A stretch of DNA of 64,000 nucleotides, taken from NCBI RefSeq assembly GCF_024362525.1, contig NZ_CP101459.1, forward strand, positions 124,001 to 188,000. Direction: 5' to 3'. How positions within the stretch are numbered: position 1 is the first letter of the stretch; every line of letters begins with the position of its first letter. The translations under genes and the position numbers were made by a program. Of this stretch, positions 53,162-59,661 are shown piece after piece. This DNA comes from Natrononativus amylolyticus. GTDB taxonomy: Archaea > Halobacteriota > Halobacteria > Halobacteriales > Natrialbaceae. Under the pieces are notes generated by a model. That model saw only the letters and a list, made by a program, of their open reading frames with translations. It had not been told where the DNA came from and ran no database searches.

Positions 53162-54412
53162 ATGAATCGCCGCCAATTTCTGCTCTGCTCGTTCGGGGGG
53201 TTCTCGGTAGTCTCGGGGTTCACGGGGCTCAGGTACGGGCAGGCATACTTCGGGTGGGGCGCTCCGACGTTCACGCCGCCGACCGAACCCGTCCCCTGGG
53301 AGTCGACGGTCGGCGGACGGATTCGGTCCGTCGACGCGGACGGCATCGTCGTCGAACTCACTGCACATCGGCGGGTCCACGATCCCTTCGTGGTCGCCGT
53401 CCAGGAGCGAGCGTACCCCGACGGTGAGGTCGGTGGGGTCGTCCACAGCCAACCGGAGACGATAGACGAACCGGGATCGACGACGAAACTCTCGCTGCCG
53501 CTTCCGTCCGAGCTGCGGTCGGTAGACCGAACGCGGTTTTACGAGGTGTTCATCCAGCGACGGCCGGACGACGACGGGGCCGATTCCCGGATACGGTTTC
53601 TCTGTGAGTCGCGACCGTACCGGATGCACGATCGGTCGGGCGACAGCGTGACACCGTGGTCTCGCCAGTACGCCGTTCGACCCGAGCCGGAAACCGCCGG
53701 GGTCACTCGAGAGCAGTCCGGCTCCGAACTCACGATGACGTACACCTGGCCCGACGCAGGTGACGAGCAACGGTCGGTCGAACACCGGATCCGCCGTTCG
53801 GCGTACGACGCTGCCAGAGGGCACAGCCGGGGCCACGTCCGGACGTACGAGGAAACGATCAGCCACCCGGAGGTCGCCACGTTAGCGAGGACGATCGAAG
53901 AAGCGTTGCGGTCGTCTGCTATGACACCGATGAACGCCGAAACCGTCGTCGACGCCGCGACGCACTTCGAGGCCCTGGTCCGGTTCGTCCAGCACCTGCC
54001 GTACGGACACGACCAGGAGGTGTTAGAGAGGTTCGACTACAACCGAACCGCAGAGGAGACGCTCGTCGACGGGATGGGCGACTGCAAGGATAAGACGAAC
54101 CTCCTGGCCGGACTGCTCGAGCAGAGCCGCCTCGAGTGCAACACCGCGTTCATCTGCCAACCGTCACACATATTCCTGGGGGTGTCGCTGGCGGACGTGC
54201 CGACGGAGTTAGAAAACGCCGAGCAGACGATCGAGATAAACGGACGGACGTACCTCCCGATCGAATCGACCAGTCCGACGCCGCTCGGCGAGTATCGCGA
54301 CACCGACCCCATTACGGCTGTCTACGACGGGGAGTGGGTGTACTACGATCCGACCGCGGTGGTACCGATCGCGAAATCGGTCGCGGAAGGGCTGCTCTCG
54401 GTGCACACGTAG
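53162..54412 (+). CDS. Exported transglutaminase-like protein
   Basis: 416 residues. The N-terminus MNRRQFLLCSFGGFSVVSGF is a Tat-like signal (twin Arg at 3-4). The C-terminal half is a transglutaminase/cysteine-peptidase-type core: Cys308 in VDGMGDCKDKTNLLAGLLEQ, His336 in CQPSHIFLGV and an acidic third residue, probably Glu368 in YLPIEST. The N-terminal 40-280 is unrecognised and beta-rich. A related arrangement occurs at 38290-39858. The substrate is probably a cell-surface protein or peptide. Start at the ATG in 53162. Confidence 0.85.
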   Translation: MNRRQFLLCSFGGFSVVSGFTGLRYGQAYFGWGAPTFTPPTEPVPWESTVGGRIRSVDADGIVVELTAHRRVHDPFVVAVQERAYPDGEVGGVVHSQPETIDEPGSTTKLSLPLPSELRSVDRTRFYEVFIQRRPDDDGADSRIRFLCESRPYRMHDRSGDSVTPWSRQYAVRPEPETAGVTREQSGSELTMTYTWPDAGDEQRSVEHRIRRSAYDAARGHSRGHVRTYEETISHPEVATLARTIEEALRSSAMTPMNAETVVDAATHFEALVRFVQHLPYGHDQEVLERFDYNRTAEETLVDGMGDCKDKTNLLAGLLEQSRLECNTAFICQPSHIFLGVSLADVPTELENAEQTIEINGRTYLPIESTSPTPLGEYRDTDPITAVYDGEWVYYDPTAVVPIAKSVAEGLLSVHT

Positions 54413-54534
54413 CGGTTCCGGGCGACCAGAATCGACCGGACGGAACAGACGAGTACCCCTACAGGGTGGAAGTGGCCGGTGTAGTGTGTCTCACTCGAGT
54501 CCCGAACTGCGCTATCTTTAAACAGCGAGAGAAT

Positions 54535-54563
54535 CCCGCCGTTCACGGCGGGTGAGGATGTCA
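54535..54563 (-). mobile_element. Solitary IS200/IS605-type end hairpin
   Basis: Perfect hairpin CCCGCCG-TTCA-CGGCGGG (54535-54552); the minus-strand reading begins TGACATCCTCA, shared with the end at 39856. The TGA is the stop codon of the membrane protein gene read from 55283. Confidence 0.6.
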
Positions 54564-55283
54564 CCGCTTCGTGTCCTCGACGTCGGAGCCGTTCGATACC
54601 ACGAGACGGTCTCCGAGTTCGGGGAGCATCGACTCGCCGCCGAAGTCGGGTCGCACCAGGACGATCGTCGAGAGGATGCCGAGCGTCAATCCGAGCGTCG
54701 CCGCGACCAGTCCCCAGGCGAGAACTGACTGGCTGAGATGCCACGTCTCGAAACCGATCAGCGCGGCGAACAGCCCGGAGACGAACAGCACCGCACCCGA
54801 ACTAAGCAGCCAGCCGTTCGCGTTCCCCTCGGTCGCGGCCCGGCGAGCGACGAGCAGGAGCGCCGCGCCGGCGATGAACTGAAACCCGAACACCGCGAGG
54901 ACGAACCCGGCACCCGAAAGCTCCGGCACCGACTGATCGACCGAGTGTCGTGCGCTACTCCACACACCATCCGTGACGAGGAGGACGAGTTCGAGCCACG
55001 CGGCGAAGAGGGCGTCGACGAGCTCGATGAACAGGACCACGGCGCTCGAGGCGGCCGAAATAACCGCGTCCGCCAGGCGGTCCCAAAACCAGTGGTCGGT
55101 AAACGCCGCGAGGAACAGGCTCGTAAAAACCGGCACCAGCACGAGTACGGCGAGGAGTTTCGCCAGTACGGCTACGACGAACCAGCTACGACGGACGCCC
55201 CGGTAGCCGACCCAGAGCGCGAAGGCGAACGCGGGAATCGTTACCGGATGTGTAGAGAGCAGGTGAAACGTCGAATCGAACAT
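54561..55283 (-). CDS. Membrane protein of unknown function
   Basis: 240 residues, hydrophobic, with about six membrane segments (WFVVAVLAKLLAVLVLVPVF, SSAVVLFIELVDALFAAWL, FVLAVFGFQFIAGAALLLV, GAVLFVSGLFAALIGFE, SVLAWGLVAATLGLTLGIL). The C-terminal 25 residues are polar. The stop TGA is shared with an insertion-sequence end motif, so the original 3' end may have been cut or replaced. I recognise no family. Confidence 0.75.
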   Translation of the reverse strand: MFDSTFHLLSTHPVTIPAFAFALWVGYRGVRRSWFVVAVLAKLLAVLVLVPVFTSLFLAAFTDHWFWDRLADAVISAASSAVVLFIELVDALFAAWLELVLLVTDGVWSSARHSVDQSVPELSGAGFVLAVFGFQFIAGAALLLVARRAATEGNANGWLLSSGAVLFVSGLFAALIGFETWHLSQSVLAWGLVAATLGLTLGILSTIVLVRPDFGGESMLPELGDRLVVSNGSDVEDTKR

Positions 55284-55498
55284 GTCCCCAGTTGTATCTC
55301 GGCTATGTGGGCGATCGGAAAGAGGGTTTCTCTGCCTCGATAGAATCCGAGATCGGACACGATCGACCGCGGACGGCCTCGAGAGGGCGAATGCGTGGAC
55401 TGTAACCGAATAGACCCGGTTGACGTGCGGCCGAAATTCTATAAATCACTATGAGGTTTGTATCGTAGCGCACGCACACGCCGACTCGGGTCGGTGTT

Positions 55499-55523
55499 CA
55501 CACAGACTCACACGGTCTGTGTG
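55499..55523. promoter_or_regulatory. 9-bp inverted repeat upstream of the recombinase operon
   Basis: CACACAGAC-TCACACG-GTCTGTGTG is a perfect 9-bp palindrome with a 7-base spacer. It lies seven bases before the TATA box AATTATATGT (55530-55539), a typical place for an operator or activator site. Confidence 0.65.
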
Positions 55524-55529
55524 TCCCCA

Positions 55530-55539
55530 AATTATATGT
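55530..55539 (+). promoter_or_regulatory. TATA box of the recombinase operon
   Basis: AATTATATGT in GC-rich DNA. Transcription should start about 25-30 bases downstream, placing it near the ATG at 55572. Confidence 0.6.
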
Positions 55540-55571
55540 GTTATCTGAGTGAACGTCTCTACCAGCAGAAA

Positions 55572-55670
55572 ATGACTGTCTCAGAGTCGGATACCGGGAG
55601 AGCGAGGCTGCTACGGGTGTCGAGAGGGAGCGAATCGCGGAAGGCGGCGAAACCTGGGGGCCGACCGTGA
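55572..55670 (+). CDS. Possible 32-residue ORF coupled to the recombinase
   Basis: MTVSESDTGRARLLRVSRGS then ESRKAAKPGGRP. Its start lies where the mRNA from the TATA box at 55530 should begin, and its TGA overlaps the recombinase GTG (GTGA). It is basic, unlike most haloarchaeal proteins, so it may be a DNA- or RNA-binding peptide, or just a translated leader. No family. Confidence 0.4.
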   Translation: MTVSESDTGRARLLRVSRGSESRKAAKPGGRP

Positions 55671-56965
55671 GCGAACCCTCGAGTCAGCGTCGCCGAGACG
55701 ACTGGGACGCAAGCGACGTCCCCTGGACGATGCTCGAGGTAGAGGAGCTGGTCGACGCCTACTGGGCGGTCGTCGCACCGCGCTTCGAGGCGGACGGCTA
55801 CGACCCACACGCCGAGAAACCGACCCACGAGTGGCTTCGCGCGAACGATCTCCGGCCGCTGCTCTACGCCCTCCGGACGTACCACGACCGGACCTTTACG
55901 GAGTTCTGGCGTGAAGACCTGGGTCTCGAGGGAGAGGACTCCGGCTACGAGTGGGAGACGACCGACGAGCGAACGATCGACGCGCTCGAGTCGTTTCTGT
56001 CCTCTCGCCGGGAGCGCAAGGGGCTCGCCGAGTCGTCGATCACGACGCTCCGGTACCGACTGAACCGGTACGTCGGGGCCTACCGCGACGAAAACGGGAC
56101 GGGTGACCTCGTCTCGCCGATCGCCCGCGACAGCGACCGGCCCGCGTACGAGGCGGTGGACGCCTGCTGGGCGGCGTTCGACCGACTCCACGCGGAACTC
56201 GAGGGCGGCCAGACCAAACGCCGCATCCACCTCGCGGTCTCGAACTGGTACGCCCACCTGGTGCGCCGGAGGTGGGCGTCGGTCAATCCCGCAGAGGGAC
56301 TCGACGAGGAGTTCGACTGGTCGACGGCGGCCGACGACGACACGGATACCCCGTGCCTGTCGAGCGATCACGTCAACGCCCTGTATCGGGCTGCGGATGA
56401 CCGCGAGGAGCGACTGCTGGTTCTCGCACTCTGTGCCTGGGGGCTGCGACCGAACGAAGTCGCCCGCCTCCACGTCCAGCAGTTCGTCCTCCGGCCGTCC
56501 GACGACGACGTTCCATATATCGAGTTCCAGGAGCGCAAGAACGGTCCCGGGGAGGTGTCGTTGCTGTACGGGCGGGACGTCCTCGAAGCGTACCTCGAGG
56601 AGGTAACCGACACCGAGGGATGGAGCGGCTACCTGTTTCCCTCCCCACACGCCTCTCGGGACCACATCTCGCGGTGGACCGTCTGGAACCGATTCGACGG
56701 ACTCACAGAGCGGGCGGAGCTGCCCGACGAGATCGACGGCGTCTCCACGGCGCCGAAGATGGGGCGGCGGTTCTGGTACGACGCCTACTCCGCCTCGCTC
56801 GACGTCGTTCTCGGGAGCCTGGACGAAATCGCCGCAGAGCAGGGGAGCTCGAGCGCGGAGGTCGTCCTGCAGAATTATCTCTCGGAGAGTCGAGCGCGGC
56901 AACTCCGGCGTTCGTACATGCGCGAGCAACTGGCCGACGCCTTCGGCGAGACGCCGAACGAGTAG
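55667..56965 (+). CDS. Tyrosine recombinase (integrase-like)
   Basis: 432 residues from a GTG at 55667 (VSEPSSQRRRDDWDASDVPW). N-terminal SAM-like region (about 25-215). Catalytic region: Arg261 in AWGLRPNEVARLHV, Lys291 in FQERKNGPGE, Arg367 in PKMGRRFWYDAY and Tyr404 in VVLQNYLSES. The usual His before the second Arg is Lys364, a variant. Length and architecture resemble haloarchaeal plasmid and provirus integrases. It is followed by iterons and a ParA/partner pair. A relic of the same C-terminus occurs at 44698-44871. Cutting chemistry should be intact as Arg, Lys and Tyr remain. Confidence 0.85.
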   Translation: MSEPSSQRRRDDWDASDVPWTMLEVEELVDAYWAVVAPRFEADGYDPHAEKPTHEWLRANDLRPLLYALRTYHDRTFTEFWREDLGLEGEDSGYEWETTDERTIDALESFLSSRRERKGLAESSITTLRYRLNRYVGAYRDENGTGDLVSPIARDSDRPAYEAVDACWAAFDRLHAELEGGQTKRRIHLAVSNWYAHLVRRRWASVNPAEGLDEEFDWSTAADDDTDTPCLSSDHVNALYRAADDREERLLVLALCAWGLRPNEVARLHVQQFVLRPSDDDVPYIEFQERKNGPGEVSLLYGRDVLEAYLEEVTDTEGWSGYLFPSPHASRDHISRWTVWNRFDGLTERAELPDEIDGVSTAPKMGRRFWYDAYSASLDVVLGSLDEIAAEQGSSSAEVVLQNYLSESRARQLRRSYMREQLADAFGETPNE

Positions 56966-56982
56966 TAGTTTGTAACGGGCGT

Positions 56983-57013
56983 TTCAACCAAGTGCTTCAA
57001 TCAGGTGTTTCAA
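56983..57013 (+). repeat. Iteron cluster 1, three copies with 13-bp spacing
   Basis: TTCAA cores begin at 56983, 56996 and 57009, exactly 13 bases apart: TTCAACCAAGTGC, TTCAATCAGGTGT, then TTCAAACG. This is the first of two clusters flanking the space before the parA gene. It suggests a protein-binding centromere or origin array. Confidence 0.75.
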
Positions 57014-57150
57014 ACGTTTGCAGCAAGCAGGTCTGCCGCTGTAACAGTCCCGACGTCCCTGTGTCTGCTACGAGGGAACGAAACGGTCGAACCCGACACT
57101 CGAACGGACGCATAGCAGGTAGCAAAGGTGCGCGACGAGCGTTCGGATCA

Positions 57151-57176
57151 TGTACTTGGTTCGAGGAACCCGTACA
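57151..57176. repeat. Imperfect inverted repeat between iteron clusters
   Basis: TGTAC-TT-GGTTC-GAG-GAACC-C-GTACA: two nested perfect arms around a three-base centre with slight asymmetry. It lies between the two iteron clusters, as would a recombination core or attachment site. Confidence 0.45.
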
Positions 57177-57289
57177 ATGGATAGATACGTCCGCTGAACG
57201 CAAGCGAATGAAGCGCTCACGTGATTCAAACAGAGGGTGCAGCCCGGCGAGACAAGCCATCGTTACAAATCCGAGTTACAAGCACAAGA

Positions 57290-57320
57290 TTCAATCAGTT
57301 GTTTCAATCGTGTGTTTGGA
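57290..57320 (+). repeat. Iteron cluster 2, three copies with 13-bp spacing
   Basis: TTCAA cores at 57290 and 57303, and a degenerate TTGGA at 57316: TTCAATCAGTTGT, TTCAATCGTGTGT, TTGGAGTG. The 18 bases TTCAATCAGTTGTTTCAA differ from cluster 1 (56996-57013) at only one position. It lies about 105 bases before the parA start. Confidence 0.75.
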
Positions 57321-57387
57321 GTGTTGGTTCCGAATGATGGTTGGGGTTGTGACAAGCAAGGAATCGGCACAATCGAAACGTCTGACG

Positions 57388-57398
57388 AATACTTATGA
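57388..57398 (+). promoter_or_regulatory. TATA box of the parA operon
   Basis: AATACTTATGA ends 27 bases before the ATG at 57425, predicting a leaderless transcript. An upstream in-frame ATG at 57395 sits inside the TATA box, so it is unlikely to be the start. Confidence 0.6.
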
Positions 57399-57424
57399 TT
57401 GAAGCCACCCATGGAACGATCACA

Positions 57425-58324
57425 ATGCTATCGTACGCCGTGTACAGTGAGGCCGGTGGCGTCGGAAAAACGACGCTCGCCGCAAATCTGGCGGTCGCGC
57501 ACGCTCGAGCGGGACTCGACGTCCTCGTCGTACCGCTCGACCAGCAGGATGGCGACCTGAGCTACCTGTTCGACGTCGATCAGGACAGGGCAAGTACCGA
57601 CGTAGATACACTAGTCCATCACCTCGTCGGCCGGGGGAAAGGCGAGTTCGCAGACCTCATCCAGACGGTCGAACACGGGATCGACATCATTCCGGAGCAC
57701 AACCGCCTCGAGGACCTCGGCGAGGCACTCCGGAAAGAGCGCGAGGCGCGCAGCGACTTCGGCGAGTCGTTCCCGATGTGGACGCAGCTTCAGCGCGTCC
57801 TCCGCGAGGCGGCGATCCACAACCACTACGACGTATTGATCATGGACCCCCCGGCGAGTTCCGGGCCACACCTGTACAACGCACTCGATGCGACGCGAAA
57901 CCTCGTCCTCCCCGTCGAACCCTCCGGAAAGGGTCAGGCGTCGGTGAGCGGACTCGACGTCCTCGTCCGGAACCTAGAGGAGCAACTCGAGATCAACATC
58001 GGGGTCCTCGCCGCGGTTCCGAACCGCGTCAAAGGGACCCGAGACCAGGAGGAGATCATCGAAGAGGTCAGCGAGCAGGGGTTCGACGTTCCCGTTATCC
58101 TGCGGGACCGAACCTCACTACTCGAGGGCTGCTGGCGCGAGCGCTGTAGTGCGTTCACGTACGTGCGCGATCACCGCGAGCGCCGCCGCGACTACGAGCT
58201 CGAGACGCTCGCAAAGTTCGACACGCTGGCGCGCCATCTCGAGGCCGAGGGCGGACTCGAAGCGCCGAACCCGCCGGAGCCGGGTGCGCTCGAGGACGAC
58301 GACGAGATGGAGGTCCGTGCATGA
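57425..58324 (+). CDS. ParA-type partition ATPase
   Basis: 299 residues from MLSYAVYSEAGGVGKTTLAA. The deviant Walker A AGGVGKTT is at 10-17, the A' motif is in PLDQQDGDLSYL near 42, and Walker B is LIMDPPASSG near 140. It matches ParA/Soj-like ATPases of haloarchaeal plasmids and chromosomal islands, which move DNA or position complexes by ATP-driven binding to the nucleoid. It overlaps the small partner gene by four bases (ATGA). The iteron clusters just upstream are candidate binding sites for the partner. Confidence 0.9.
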   Translation: MLSYAVYSEAGGVGKTTLAANLAVAHARAGLDVLVVPLDQQDGDLSYLFDVDQDRASTDVDTLVHHLVGRGKGEFADLIQTVEHGIDIIPEHNRLEDLGEALRKEREARSDFGESFPMWTQLQRVLREAAIHNHYDVLIMDPPASSGPHLYNALDATRNLVLPVEPSGKGQASVSGLDVLVRNLEEQLEINIGVLAAVPNRVKGTRDQEEIIEEVSEQGFDVPVILRDRTSLLEGCWRERCSAFTYVRDHRERRRDYELETLAKFDTLARHLEAEGGLEAPNPPEPGALEDDDEMEVRA

Positions 58325-58755
58325 CCGGACTCAAATCCGGATCGGGCGACGACCTCTGGGGGGACGACGAAGAAACGGCGGACGAGGAGCCCTCGGAAGC
58401 GCCGCAGTCTTCGACCGAGGAGGCAGCCGCATCGGGGAGTTCGGACGACGAGTCCGGGGTTTCGGGCGCGGAAACCGCCACGAACGGGGCTCGTGATCAG
58501 GGACAGTCGTACCTCGTCCGGCGAGCGATTCAGGACAAGTCGGTGCAGTTCGAACGCGACGAACGGCTGACGTTCTTCGTTCACGACGACGTCGTCGAGG
58601 GCGAACGCGACCTGATAACGGACCTCGAGTCCACGCTCGGTCGCGACGTGCCCAAATTCGACGTCCGCGAGGCGGTGTACCGCGCCGCGCTGAACAACCC
58701 GGACGATGTGCTCGAGGAGTTGCTCGCGATGGGGTACTCGCTCGGCGAAGAGTAG
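58321..58755 (+). CDS. Small ParA partner (candidate centromere-binding protein)
   Basis: 144 residues: acidic, disordered N-terminal 60 (GDDEETADEEPSEAPQSST) followed by a compact C-terminal domain (SYLVRRAIQDKSVQFERDER, then DLESTLGRDVPKFDVREAVY). Proteins of this kind follow parA in haloarchaeal replicons. It is too short for a classic ParB, and I cannot tell whether it binds the iterons. It overlaps the parA stop, so both are made from one mRNA. Confidence 0.75.
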   Translation: MTGLKSGSGDDLWGDDEETADEEPSEAPQSSTEEAAASGSSDDESGVSGAETATNGARDQGQSYLVRRAIQDKSVQFERDERLTFFVHDDVVEGERDLITDLESTLGRDVPKFDVREAVYRAALNNPDDVLEELLAMGYSLGEE

Positions 58756-59022
58756 CCATACACTGCATCACGATATATAGAAATCGGCCGCACGAGTTCC
58801 GAACGTCAAAATTCGTGCATGGCTTTCATTCACGACAATATCTCTACTAAGATTGGGGAGTTCCGACTCTGCTAAATACAGAAGAGGAATCCATCATAGA
58901 GACTTCGTTTGTTTCGTATCTCCGAAACTGAACCAATCATTCAGGAAGAGTGTGAACTGAGTAGGTCAAACAGTTCTTTGACCATACGAAAGGTCTATAA
59001 CTTAACATCTATAAATATTGCT

Positions 59023-59538
59023 ATGGAACGGCGTGAATATCTCGGGCGGTCCACACTTATACTGTCCACTGTGGTAGGTGGGTGTTTGAGTAGCGAAACT
59101 GAACCGAGTGTTCCAGAGAGTATGACTGTTGAAACAGAACATTGGCCAAAGGATATTCTTGAGAAGGGATTATGGTATCAGCAGAGGGAGCAGGAGGAAC
59201 CTCCATCCAATTACTATACGGTCATCGCTGATAAAAAAGCGGTCGGTAAGAAAATAGCCGAAGATGTTGATGCAGAGGAATTCACTAGCGAAACTGATTT
59301 TGACCAATCGTATCTTCTGGTTGTCCAGAACATGATGCAGAGTGCACGGTGGTTAGAACTTCAGCGGATTAACCAGAGAGAAGAAGGCGTTGATGTTGAT
59401 GTCGTAACGGAATCACCAGATGAAGACTATGCTGATGATGCAACCGTTCACTCACTTCTGATTCGAGTATCTGACCAAACTGAAGGCGTTCCCACTGAAC
59501 TGAATGTGACTATTGATTCAAACCCGGTCGATGCATGA
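59023..59538 (+). CDS. Low-GC putative lipoprotein
   Basis: 171 residues from MERREYLGRSTLILSTVVGG, a signal with the lipobox VGGC. The mature protein (EHWPKDILEKGLWYQQREQ, DADEEF-like segments) is unrecognised. Coding DNA is far poorer in G/C than the rest of the window and uses many A/T-ending codons, consistent with recent transfer. It lies between the par module and a transposase gene. Confidence 0.75.
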   Translation: MERREYLGRSTLILSTVVGGCLSSETEPSVPESMTVETEHWPKDILEKGLWYQQREQEEPPSNYYTVIADKKAVGKKIAEDVDAEEFTSETDFDQSYLLVVQNMMQSARWLELQRINQREEGVDVDVVTESPDEDYADDATVHSLLIRVSDQTEGVPTELNVTIDSNPVDA

Positions 59539-59661
59539 ATACACTGTACTGACCACATTGTTCAGACGAACGAACTACTTTCACTCCGCTTAGCAGGGCT
59601 TTATGAGTGTAGAAATTCTATGTTGGCGTACACTGGCGAGAGTCACGTGTGTCGCACGAGA

